Shown here piece after piece: positions 21,544-31,404 of a stretch of 64,000 nt of DNA. The DNA is from Ancylostoma caninum (taxonomy: Eukaryota; Nematoda; Chromadorea; Rhabditida; Ancylostomatidae), in the NCBI GenBank assembly GCA_037903475.1, contig JBAJFG010000309.1:2225001-2289000 (forward strand), written 5' to 3'. Position numbers and translations under genes: made by a program. Each line of letters starts with the position of its first letter. Within the stretch, counting starts at the first letter, position 1. Below the pieces are notes generated by a model that was not told where the DNA came from, did not search any database, and saw only the letters and a list, made by a program, of their open reading frames with translations.

Positions 21544-22126
21544 GTTAGAGGCAGCATCGTACATCAGAATTGTTTTTGAGATTTCAACGTTAGAAGAATC
21601 TCCAGGAGCTTGTGATCACAACGGTTTATGTGATTTTATGCAAGACTGCTGGAAAACCTCATTTCAGAGCCTCAATTTGTGGGAGCCTCTCGGCGGAACC
21701 GGGGGCTGAGCTAAGTAACTTCCCGAATAATTCAGTCTAGAAACGCACCTCCTAAGGAAGTTCCCATTCCTCGTGAGAGTTCCTCACCAAATCCCTGACA
21801 GAATAGAAACTGTCTTCCATGTGTGAATAACAAAGGAGTTCATGGCCCGGAAACCCTGCATTTCCGCCTTAGTCCCGAAGCCAATGCGGGATTACAGGGT
21901 TTCCGTCCTACGTAATAACTTGCTTGCCCTAGACTGAATTATTCGGGAAGTTACTTAGCTCAGCCTACGGCTCCGCCCAAAGGCTCCTTAAAAAATGAGG
22001 CTGTGAAATGGGGTTTTTCAGCAGTCTTGCATAGAATCACATAAACCGTTGTGATCATCAGCTCCTGGAGATTCCTCTAACGTTGAAATCTCAAAAACAA
22101 TTCCGATGTGCGATGCTGCCTCTAAC
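21544..22126. mobile_element. nested palindromic MITE in right arm (583 bp)
   Basis: Mirror copy of 17612-18194, with the same length and the same terminal GTTAGAGGCAGCATCG / CGATGCTGCCTCTAAC. Confidence 0.85.
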
Positions 22127-22640
22127 GTTATTGGTGTGCTCTCACTACCAGCTGGAACTAGGGACAGGAACGAACCATTAAATTTGTCGAAAATTTGATG
22201 ATATTGAATATCACGAATAAAGCAGGATTTGGGACTTTTCCGCGAGTACCTGTATGCTAGCCAGTGTTAGAATATTCTCAAAACTACTGCATATTCAGTT
22301 CTAGATGCGAATGAGTGTAAATCTATTTAGAAACATTTTCTTGAGGATTAGATCACAGGTTAGCAAGGGAATGTGAGGCCTTATCACATTTTCGAGTACT
22401 GTCCTGATAGCTCCTATATTCATCATTCTTAAGGGGTTTTCGGGAAACCTTATCAGTCGGCGACTCAGCAGCGCTTTGGCAGAATTATACGTTCTCGCTT
22501 ATTTCACGCTCAATTACTCCTGATCTGTTTTGCTGATCAAAAACTCACAGAGAGTCGATGGGATATTGAAAAAGAACCTCAGCACACCCTCAAATCTACA
22601 AGTGTGAAGGTGAAGTTGTAAGGTAAGTTGAAGTTGTAAG

Positions 22641-23259
22641 GTGAAGTTCCCTATTCATTACCAGTTTAAGTGCCAAATATCATTGATTCAGGAGATGAAC
22701 ATGCGTGACCTCCTAGAAAAATGGACGTTACCAGCTCGAGCTGGGAAGGAAAAGCATTTCTTACACGTTATGGACTTTCTTCGACATTACTTCTCCCGTG
22801 TATGTAGTGGCTGCACTCAGATGAAGCAGTTGAAGGACAATAACTGTGATTTCTTATCCTTGTGAATATCGAAGGAATTAGATGATCCTCCCAGATTTTT
22901 CACAGCGCCCGAGATTCCTGCATGATACATGTAGAAAATGTAGAAGTCTAACTATCAAGAGGTCTAGAGGTTTACTAGATCACTTCCCATCTTATTTCTT
23001 TGTGAAGCGGCATCCTTCCTCTTCTAAAATCAGCTCCTTGGTCATTGAACGGCTCCCAAATTTCTGTTTAAACGTACTTTTAGTGAGACTACTCAATGAC
23101 CGAAAATTGTCAGTGTCGAAGGTGGTTTCCATCTTCGGGGCTTTAAAGCCGGGAGAGCTGGAAACATTACTTATTTCAGTGTTAAGGGGACATTATGCTA
23201 ATATGTACATATATGCGCTAAACAGCGTTTGTTTGGGAAGTTCTGCTCAGATGATATGA
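22641..23259 (+). CDS. hypothetical proteins of the palindrome arm, right copy
   Basis: The plus frames 22641-22865 (74 aa) and 22882-23259 (125 aa) are residue-for-residue the same as the minus frames in 16479-17097. Downstream, about 23290-23400 reads as a lysine- and arginine-rich continuation in another frame and ends at a TTTAG that could be a splice acceptor. This suggests, without proving, a multi-exon gene carried by the element. No known family recognised. Confidence 0.3.
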
Positions 23260-24938
23260 GGCTATGAGGTGAGCCTTATAATCAACGTTTATAAGGATGA
23301 AAAGGAGTTGAAGAGGAAGCGTATAGGTGTCCCGCACTTGGTCTTCAGAAGCAGCAAAGTTTGGCGTTCATTTAAATTTAGTATTGAGCTATTTGAAGCA
23401 GATCGACAAGGCAAAGTGGGTAGAGCTTGAAAAACAGGGTACTAGGGGTTTACTGCCATCTTTAAAGATTAATTCCGATTACTGACAATATTTCACAAAA
23501 CGACGCTGCTTGAACCAGAGGAACAGGAATGGAAATCCACTCCTCACACATCGTGTTCGTCAATCCTGTTTTACTTGACTACATCTCCTTACAGAGATTG
23601 GCCTTTCCTCGATAGCAAGAGCGTTATTTTCAAAAATCTGAACATAATATTGAATACACTCCTCGCCACTTGATCGCTCATTAGCTTCTTACACTTCTAG
23701 GCTGCTGTGCCAGTAGTATTGAAGAATATTTGGATTGCTCGTTTCGCATTTTGTTCATGAAAAAGAACCCGGAACCTTCTCAGTCAAAATCAGACATTCC
23801 ATATTTGAAGACCTAATATTTTGTTTTAATGTTGGTGAACAAAATGTTTCCAGAAACGCAGAGTCATCTGTACATCAGAGGATGAGTGACACCACAAACC
23901 TCATTGTGTGCTGCAGAGGGAACGTCAATTGGAATTGGCGCACCGCACCTCCGACGCAGCGCGGCTGATTATCTGGGCGCTGTAGTTGGCGATTGTTGCC
24001 AGGATTTCTCTTTTACTTGTAGGTACAACGATGTTTTCTTTATGTGGGGGCATCTTTCCTAAAATTTTTGAGTTGACAAGAAGTTTAGCAGCTTAGCAGA
24101 TATTTCAAGAAGACGCAACTCTTGTCGGGCGTCAATAACTTCGACACCGGACGCATGATGAACTGTCCCCACACATTTCACCTAAAAAATTTCGTAGAGA
24201 GCAGAAAAGTGGTCATAAAGCACTGTGAGTACTGCAGCCTATGCAACACATCGGCTTCCCAATAAGCAGTGGTAAAAGAACGTCTCTTTAAAGAAAAAAA
24301 TTCAAAGACGACTTTCTTTAAAAAAAAGTTCAAAGACGACAACTTCCTCGAACCAAAGTAGCAGAACTGAAGTAGTGTTACGTGAACTTGAACTGTTAGT
24401 CATGAATGCTCACACGTAATGAAAATAGTCGCGAAAACTGAAGTCAAAAAGAAAAATCTAGGCATCATTTACCGGCCACAGTGCCCAACTAAGCATCCGC
24501 GACGCGTGAGGGGTACGGCGCATCAGTACGCGGGAGGTGTAATCGTGATTCTCTTTTTATGTAAATGTTGTGTAAATGTTGTGTTACTGCCACCTGCTCA
24601 CGTGTGGTGTTATTGTTGTTGTTTGTTACGATGCAATTACTGTTTGCCTGTATATTGTACTGACACATTTCCATTCAGTCAATAAAATGTCTCTCGTACT
24701 GTAGCTCATGGATTGAGACGAATATATGCTCTAAACAGCTATCCAGGTCGTAGTTCAATGGGAAACCTGTTCAAACAAATAGCTGCTTTAATTTCGGGAC
24801 AAAATCGGGACTCCCGCGGAGCTTGTGGGACAAAATCGGGATGTTGCGGGACAAAAACTCTGATTTTTAGTTGTCTCCCGCTCACCCTCGAGCGGGAGAC
24901 ATCATTTTGTCAGCCGGGACTCCCGCACGAATGTCTGA

Positions 24939-25015
24939 GTCGAAACTCCCTTGCAAATGGATGCGTGCGACTGATGCGCGACTGACGCACGCAGCTAGTG
25001 TAAATTGCCCTTATA
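24939..25015 (+). mobile_element. right half of the MITE split by the giant palindrome
   Basis: AAATGGATGCGTGCGACTGA followed by CTAGTGTAAATTGCCCTTATA completes the element begun at 14638 and matches the unsplit relative at 1720-1780. Confidence 0.6.
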
Positions 25016-25129
25016 TCGAGGGAGACGTGGAGGGTTGCATTTAAAGGGTGGATGGGGGGAGGGGGTGTAAGTAGAGGGCTGTTTTAACGAATATATGCAA
25101 CGTGAAAGCTATGGTAGTGGAAAGTCCGC

Positions 25130-26330
25130 GTCTCAATGAACGTTGGCACATTTGCACATTGGTTTTTTTTATTGAGATTTTGAGTTTCAGGCGAGGTTAG
25201 CGCCTAGTTTATTCTGGCTCACGCTTCGGCAGATCGCCGTCTTCAGAGTTGAATTGGTTTACACTGACTAAGGTAGCTAACTATCCGGCCAAATAAACAA
25301 AACTCTAAGTCTGTTTTTGAATCACGAAGCTAGTTGTTGGACCAAACGCTCACCACTTTGATGTCACTGGAGTCACTACTGGAACCGCCGTTAAATGTCT
25401 ACAAGAGCGGATGACTTGCGCGTACGATTGAGAGGCATTCTTATTTCCAGTTCATTTCTGGACCAATTGAATATCTTATTCCCGCCCCATCAGGTTGTTA
25501 CGGTGAACCCTTTACTGACTAACGTTCCAACGAAACCGTCTTCGTCAGAGGTCTGAAAGTGGCGGCTCCAGTTGTTTGATCTGCGTGCTATACGGTCAAG
25601 CGCTTTATCGCGCTTCACGAGTTCTCGACTTTGCCTCAGGCAACATGCGACAGGAGCACCCAGAACCAAGTTTGAACCCATCAGTTGTTACACCGCATGC
25701 GGAAGAGTCTGCACAGCTAACTCGCCATTGCTACAACGGATGAGTGGTTGTTGCCCAACGTCCAGATCTTATTTGATCTACAGATACCTCATATTATGAT
25801 ATTAAAAGAGACAGATCACTTATTAAGGAAAGACATACATTTTTGTTATTCTTTCCTGGGTCTTTGTGAAAATTCAGGCTGCCTCCGGCGCTTTCCTTGC
25901 GGAAGACTCACTTTCATAGGTCAGCATCACACATTTCACATTGAAGTCCTTACCAGCTTGTTGTCTCGAAGTGTTCGATTCTAGTTACCAGCACCAGGTG
26001 GTAATCTGTTCTGATGTTGCAGAATCGAGTATCCGTTGCTGCGTGCAATCTTTGATGCTAATTTTCGCGACCAACACCTTTCGTCTTCGTTCGTGCATTT
26101 GTGACTGTTCTAAACATGTTTCGCACAACAGCAAGTTCAACAGCGGTGAGGTCAGCAGAGTTGGTGTGAAGTATGATGTTATTGGAGCTCTCCTTTTGGT
26201 ACCACGTGATATGCACGATGCCATTTGATACCTTTATCCGGTAAAGGCAGTTTCTCACCTCGTGGGTATCGAGATATAAACGGAATCTGGTCCTACTCGA
26301 CGGGCTGATTCCAATTATGTGCTTGAAATG
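25130..26330 (-). pseudogene. Penelope-like retroelement fragment
   Basis: The minus frame at 26058-26258 reads VHITWYQKESSNNIIL then ELAVVRNMFRTVT. This fits the segment just after the reverse-transcriptase palm in PLEs (WYRKPS-x-KN-x-x-x-x-x-SAHP...VRNMF). At 25200-25260 and 25515-25560 the minus strand has CTGAAGACGGCGATCTGCCG and CTGACGAAGACGGTTTCGTT, each followed by a GAA-type box. These resemble the terminal-repeat motif found in the better-preserved PLE at 27031-28460. Downstream coding parts are too damaged to read, and no GIY-YIG domain is visible in this copy. Confidence 0.5.
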
Positions 26331-26862
26331 TGAAAAAAAAAACGGTTTAAAACCCCTATTTTGAAGGCAAAATCCATTTCTGGATCGAATGAGTTTCCTT
26401 GCTAGGAAGCTAGCGAAAGCGGAGCTGAGGAATTACGGTTGCAAATAAAAATGATTTTTTAAAGGGATTTTTACAGTTTTCAGCATTGTGTGACGCGGCA
26501 CGGCCCGAGAAGTGAACAGCTGCGACCTCATTTCTCGCCTCGAAATGAACTTCCAGCTCGCCGCGTTGCAGCAGCGGCAAAGAATGTCACGAAGCATTGC
26601 TTGCCGTAGCCCGCAAGGCGAGCTCGCAAACTGACACGCCGCGACAGAACTGTGAACGAAACCTCTTGCGGCAGATGACGCTGCGAGCTCGCATGAAGTG
26701 GCACTGCGTTGACGCTGCTCATGCTTAAGCATAGGGCACAGCGCGGCGCATCAAAACTGTAAAAAACCCTCAAGCAGTGGCTATTATCAACTGATCAAGT
26801 ACTGCCGTGTCGGAAAAACATGCCTCACACTCAGCTCGCTCTTGCTGCGGAATGAAGTCTGT

Positions 26863-26904
26863 CGTCCACTGGCCGAGAATTTTGAAGTTCTCGGCTAGTG
26901 GACG
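26863..26904. repeat. short perfect-stem hairpin
   Basis: CGTCCACTGGCCGAGAA pairs with TTCTCGGCTAGTGGACG across an 8-base loop, with one mismatch. It is too small to be an element by itself; it could be a structured RNA or a cruciform-prone remnant. Confidence 0.7.
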
Positions 26905-27078
26905 AAATGAACTCGGAGCTTATGGGGTTTTCGACGTTTCCGCGAAACCTAAAATACATCTTTGTACTCAGCGGCTCGCATATGTTCGACCGATGTTGAA
27001 ATCTCGAACGCGGTCAATAAGCCGTGACATTTGATAAACTTATTAGCCCAACACGAGACTAGTAATACTCTTTATTGG

Positions 27079-27112
27079 CCAACGTTTCGGCGGCTTCGCC
27101 TTCTTCAGGGCC
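27079..27112 (-). ncRNA. hammerhead-ribozyme-like motif, left terminal repeat
   Basis: On the minus strand, CCTGAAGAAGGCG, AAGC, CGCC and GAAACGTTGG occur consecutively. CTGAAGA fits the CUGANGA box, GGCG/CGCC forms a four-base stem with an AAGC loop, and GAAAC is the second core box. PLE terminal repeats are known to carry minimal type I hammerheads with a very short helix III. One extra A lies between the first box and the stem. Activity is not shown. Confidence 0.5.
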
Positions 27113-27346
27113 TGAAAGGATCAAATGATCTATGAAGTTAGCCGCATGAACCCCTCTTCAGTCAAACATCAGAACGAGGCCATACTCCAAAAGCCAGCAA
27201 ACCGCTCTGCAAGTCCACCGAGCGCTAGTGTTGTCAGTGACGACCGAACGCGTTAGACTTGTCAGTAGAGTGAGGCTTTCTGCCAAAAGTCATATCTTGG
27301 CTTAGATATCACATAAATTGAGATATGGAAGGAGTTCATTGGTTCA

Positions 27347-28189
27347 TTGCTCCCTTTTTTGAACGTGCAGATCAACATCTCCGAGCGTAACTTACGAACA
27401 AAGTGGTATCGAGAGCCAAGTAAAAAGAACATCCTTATACGCTGTTTCTCTGCTCATCCTACGCCGATAAAGAAGGCCATCACTGGCAACATGTTCAAGA
27501 GCTCAGCAGGACTCTGTTCTGGGAGCGAAAAGAAACAAGAGTCACTTGGCTTAGCTACTGCAATTTCTAACGGTTATGCTTCGGGAAGATTTCAGAGTTG
27601 GCGGCGAAGCAATCAAACGCGGAAAGAGCACACCAGTATTGAAAACAAAATCTAGTTTTGCATGCCGTTCATCTCCGAAGGTGTTAGCAGAGCCACGCGA
27701 CTCTGTCTGAGAAGAGCAGAATTGGAAGATTTGGTCACGATCGTAGAAATACCATCAAAGAACCTGAAGCACCAATTGGTCCGAAACCGTATTTACGACC
27801 GCCTCTGCATAACACCTAACTGCGTAATTTGCCCGTTTGGCAGAGAAGGTGACTGCATGAGATCGTGTGTGTACATGATCAAATGTAGGAAATGCGGTGA
27901 TGAATACATTGCTGAAAATGCACGGCCACTCTGTGTTCGAATCAAGGAGCACCTTGAGGGGAAATCGACTTCTCGTACATCTACTCCCCTAGGTTGTCAT
28001 CGAATGCGAGTGCCCGACGGTGTCGATTATGAAGTAGAAACCACAATCCTTGAATTTGAAACTGAGATTTCCGCGTGCAAACTCTAGAAGCGTTTTGGAT
28101 ACGCCAAAAATCCAAAAATGAACCGCAAGGAGGAGTGCCTCACCATTACCAATGAACTCCTTCCATATCTCAAATTATGTGACATCTAA
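27347..28189 (+). pseudogene. PLE polyprotein C-terminus: RT tail plus GIY-YIG endonuclease
   Basis: The first frame (27347-27655) begins LPFLNVQINISERN, then KWYREPSKKNILI, CFSAHPTPIKKAI and ISNGYASG, the conserved post-palm part of PLE reverse transcriptases. After a frame change, 27662-28087 reads MPFISEGVSRATRLCLRRAE, the NLKHQLVRNRIYD block, CVICPFGREGDC, then VYMIKCRKCGDEYIAENARP and RIKEHL. The last part is a GIY-YIG nuclease core (usual form VY-x-I-x-C-x-x-CG-x-x-YIGET-x-R); here the second motif reads YIAEN, so a key glycine is replaced. Two CxxC pairs precede or sit within it, as is usual in this clade. Another frameshift near 28085 leads to LEAFWIR and finally NELLPYLKLCDI before the stop at 28187-28189. 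The end of the protein is thus encoded inside the right terminal repeat. At least two frameshifts make it a pseudogene. Confidence 0.8.
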
Positions 28190-28381
28190 GCCGAGATATG
28201 ACTTATGGCAGAAAGCTTCACTCTACTGACAAGTCTAACGCGTTCGGTCGTCACTGACAACACTAGCGTTCGGTGGACCCGCAGAGGGGTTTGCTGGCTT
28301 CTGGAGTATGGCCTCGTTCTGATGTTTGACTGAAGAGGCGTTTGTGCGGCTATCCTCATGAATCGTTTGATCCTTTCAGGC

Positions 28382-28415
28382 CCTGAAGAAGGCGAAGCCG
28401 CCGAAACGTCGGCCT
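28382..28415 (+). ncRNA. hammerhead-ribozyme-like motif, right terminal repeat
   Basis: The same motif lies on the plus strand in the right repeat: CCTGAAGA, A, GGCG-AAGC-CGCC, GAAACGTC. The GTC after the core could serve as a cleavage triplet. Conservation of both core boxes and the stem in both repeats is the main support. Confidence 0.5.
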
Positions 28416-28683
28416 ATAGAAAGTATTACTAACCTCGTGTTTGGCTGATGAGTTTATCAGCTGACTACTATGCGGAGCTTCAATGACGACCGGACTTGGG
28501 AGCTGAGACATTGCCTTTAAGACAATAAAGCCATCCATCACGCGGGGTTTCTCGAGTGAGCCGCATGTATTTTGACTGAACTCTGAAGCATTCTTTCATT
28601 TCATGCTGTGTCGATGTTATTAAACAGGACGGTATGCAATGTACTGATAGTACAGTACCGGCGAACGGGTAAACACTGGTTCT

Positions 28684-29510
28684 TCAGTTCTGGATCATGA
28701 AACATATTGCGAGGATAGGCGCAAGACGTTGGCATACGGCTAGTCCTCGGATCTGAGAAAAGCATTTTTCAGACCAGTTGAAAATGTTACATTTCAGATA
28801 CTCGCGAAAGAGGACCAGTATGCGTGCTTTGCTTAATCCGAAGGTGTTAGTACAGCGAGCATGCTTGTCCAACAATCAAGATAATCCCGACACCGCTGAA
28901 TCGTTCTGTACGTTAGTACACAGCGATGTGGCGTTGAACGATTCCATTACACAGTTAGGGTCAAACTTAGCGCTGTGCAGATGCTGAATGAATTGCTCCG
29001 CATTGGATAGATGCGCCGGTATTTTGGGGAGTAACTGGCTCACAATCTTATTAAGAAACCAAGAAGACCAAGAAGACGGTCTGTAGATCGTCTTGCGCCA
29101 CTTATTATGAGTCTTATTTTGTACATGTCTGTGGAGCTGAAATGCATTTTTTGCAGCTGGATTTTGTGGGTCTTCTTCAGGTTATAGGAAACTGGGCAGC
29201 TGGGGTTATCCAGTTTCTCTCTGTTGTTGAATCTTTCATCCAGTCCCACAGACCTCCCAGCGCTAATACAAACGTCGTTAGGTCTTCCACACTGAGTAAG
29301 GAAGTCCTTCTCCGTTACGCGCTGGTAAACGGTGGTATCCCAAAAATGCACTTCTGTAATGTCTCGGTCCAGCGTTTCATTCCTGGACGTTTCGCATAAA
29401 TCCAGAATGCATTCGGAGTTTTGCGATCTGTAGTTTGAGGTGTGTAATGTTTTCGCGTTAAGATCTTTACAGTAACCACCATAGCGAAGTTAAACATAGA
29501 GATTGTATGA
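28684..29510 (-). pseudogene. Penelope-like reverse transcriptase fragment
   Basis: Reading down the minus strand gives YNLKKTHKIQ, then KIRLIISGARRSTDR, MESFNATSLCTNV, FNWSEKCFSQIRG and RGLAVCQRLAPILAICFM. This is the ordered set of RT blocks of the PLE group: K-x-HK, PIIS, a SFD-x-T-x-LFTN catalytic block, F...RG-x-AMG and LAP-x-LA. The first catalytic aspartate reads N (SFN), and M-G after RGLA is changed to V-C. A stop and frame changes interrupt the region near 28870. The YADD-containing block is missing. It is a dead fragment, oriented opposite to the PLE unit at 27031. Confidence 0.75.
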
Positions 29511-29552
29511 TGTAACACACAAAGCTCACGAGCGACACACCCTTAAACGATT

Positions 29553-29752
29553 GGTTTCTCTTCTTGAACACTCAGATTAACATCACCAACGGCGTCTGCA
29601 GGACCAAGTTGTACCGCATGCTAAGCAACAAAAACTTCTTATTTCATTTTCGCTCTGCCCATCTTGCTCACGCGAGAAAACTCTTGCTACGAACATGTTT
29701 TGAACAGAGACAAAAGTACGTAGCGAATCCGAGAAAAAGTCGGAGTCGCTAG
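29553..29752 (+). pseudogene. PLE RT-tail fragment, inverted relative to its neighbour
   Basis: WFLFLNTQINITNGV, then KLYRMLSNKNFLFHFRSAH and KLLLRTCFEQ, match the post-palm segment seen at 27347 (PFLNVQINI...WYREPSKKN...SAHP). It lies directly next to the minus-strand RT core but points the other way, so the locus has been rearranged or comes from two insertions. Confidence 0.6.
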
Positions 29753-29759
29753 CGCTGCG

Positions 29760-30224
29760 TTCCATAGCATTGCGGCCACAGCATCGCGGCGGGACTCCAG
29801 CCTCTTACTTGAAATATGCTCTCATCATCGTTCAGGTCTTACCGCGTTTCTACAGTTACGGAATTCGTCTATGCTTCCGAGGACTGCTTAGACAATCTCA
29901 GACAATCGAGCAGCTTTAGCCGATAACAACAGCAATTCTATGCGCGTGATTCTTCGAGTAGAGCTGCTGTTTTGGAGAGACAACAGCAGCTTTTTTCAAA
30001 TGGTCCCTCAACAATCATGCCATCGTCGCCCTACAACACCGTATTCTCGAAGGTTTTGTTGCCCTAAAATGCTGGCATGGCACCCCGACAATGGACTGTT
30101 GCACGGCTATTATCGGGCTTGTGAGCCCAACGGTGCTCAAAAGCCCCACAATCCCCCTAGAACAGACGGGGAGGGGGGACTTTCTTAAGTAAATTCAACG
30201 CACGAAACCACAGAATTCGTAATG
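29760..30224. other. no recognisable gene
   Basis: An 82-residue plus frame (29940-30188) has no motif. Nothing else was seen. Confidence 0.35.
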
Positions 30225-30420
30225 AAAGTTTTATTATCGCTTCTAGATTCAGAATAGATTCAATAAAGAGGTGAATGGGTTAACGAGGTAGATAGTCTTG
30301 CATGTTCTTAACATAACAAGAACAAAAACGTAAACGGAATAAGTTCAACAATATTATTTCATTATGGGCTAGTATCGTTAAACTTATTCCGCTCACTTTT
30401 TTCATTTGTTAGAAGAAATT
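30225..30420 (+). repeat. dispersed repeat, copy 1 (partner at 32925-33170)
   Basis: Shared ordered blocks are TTATCGCTTCTA, GAATAGATTCA, AAGAGGTGAATGGGT, ACAAGAAC/ACAACAAGAA and TTCAACAATA followed by GGGCT. The copies are diverged with several indels. Confidence 0.55.
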
Positions 30421-30612
30421 TTTACAATTGCTTCAAAATGCAGAACAGTTTCGACTACTAGGTAAGTACAGTAGCGGACATAAGTATTGCAACAAATCGT
30501 CTTCTGCCCGCAATTTCTTTCAGTGCAGAACTGAGCAACTCTAATTTTCATATGTTTTGTAGGTATGCGTAGAGTACTGGTGCGAATAAATGCGACTTAA
30601 ATTCGTGCATGA

Positions 30613-30647
30613 ATTTCTATGGAAGAACTTTTTTCTTCCATAGAAAT
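30613..30647. repeat. perfect 15-bp hairpin
   Basis: ATTTCTATGGAAGAA pairs exactly with TTCTTCCATAGAAAT over a five-base pyrimidine loop. It may be a MITE core or a structured transcript; no element ends were found around it. Confidence 0.75.
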
Positions 30648-30649
30648 CG

Positions 30650-31400
30650 AAATTTGGGGTCCAACATTGTCGACAATGGCCTACAAGGAAATGTTTACAA
30701 CTAGTCTTAACGTTAATTAGATTTATCACATTAGTCTCGAACCAGTCTCACTCCAAAACGCATGTTGTCACAGGACTCATTCATGTCTGTCGGCTTCGAA
30801 TATGATTGGTTTGTCGGTAGCCCTCTGCCACAATTTCTGGCATTGTAACTCATTACCTCATGTCTGTTATGAGGTAAGCATTTCTCCTCACGATACTGCT
30901 GATCTATCCAAAGATGCGTTTCCCCATTGCGATCTCTATCCCTCTTGGTGAGTGGAGACAACCCATCTGGTTTTGGTAGAGTCAGTAGAGCACATTGCAG
31001 AAGTGCGGCTTGGATTCTTGCCTTACTCGGGAAAAACGATTTCCTCCTACGCTATTGTAAATAAAGAAGAGACAAGTTCTCTAGGATGTTAGCGCAGACA
31101 GTGAAGCTCAAAAGTATCTGATTTCGGAGAGTCAGAAAGTAAATCAACACATACTGTAGTGTGATGAACTACGCCGTCGTCAGAGGGGTGGAGTATACCT
31201 TTTCACTCTTATGGAAGCACGGCAATTCTGTTCAATTCCAATAAAGCGAGACAAATGGAACGTTTGTAGAGCATGTTGCTTCAAACACTATGAGAAAAAT
31301 CATTGCGGAGCAAGGTGGTTTACAGGCTATTGCTGGCTACTACTAGCGCTCAATTTTGAGTCGTAGTATGTCATCAAAACCGCTACGATTCAAATCGCTA
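30650..31400. other. no recognisable gene
   Basis: Short frames only. A possible Tc1-type terminus, TACAGTAGCGGACATAAGTA, lies at about 30468 on the left, but no matching inverted end was found within 2 kb. Confidence 0.3.
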
Positions 31401-31404
31401 CGTA

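Larger units (their letters stand above)
19932..24938 (+). mobile_element. right arm of giant palindrome, about 5.0-kb TIR-bounded unit
   Basis: This is the reverse-complement counterpart of 14800-19911, from TCAGACATTCGTGCGGGAGT at 19932 to ACTCCCGCACGAATGTCTGA ending at 24938. Similarity to the left arm stops within a base or two of that end, so the duplication boundary coincides with the element boundary. Differences seen by eye are two fewer minisatellite units, a cluster of single-base changes in the innermost 200 bp or so, and one change (TCAGCCGGG for TCAGGCGGG) near the outer end. The open frames compared between arms otherwise translate identically. Confidence 0.85.
27031..28460 (+). 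mobile_element. Penelope-like element with inverted terminal repeats (1.43 kb)
   Basis: About 310 bp at each end are inverted copies: TTGATAAACTTATTAGCC at 27031 against its reverse ending at 28460, and GAGATATGGAAGGAGTTCATTGG near 27325 against its reverse near 28150. PLEs commonly carry such LTR-like repeats in direct or inverted order. Between them lies a plus-strand remnant with the end of the RT domain and a GIY-YIG nuclease domain. The element is truncated (the RT core is absent) and non-autonomous now. Confidence 0.75.

Noticed and set aside
14800..24938. Treating the palindrome simply as an assembly or library artefact
   Set aside because: Not excluded, but boundaries at element termini, different array lengths and clustered base differences favour a real structure, so it was kept as a finding with explicit tests.
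30468..30500. Tc1-like terminus TACAGTAGCGGACATAAGTA
   Set aside because: Looks like a Tc1 left end, but no inverted partner or transposase was found nearby. A similar lone TACAGTACCGG at about 28650 was rejected for the same reason.
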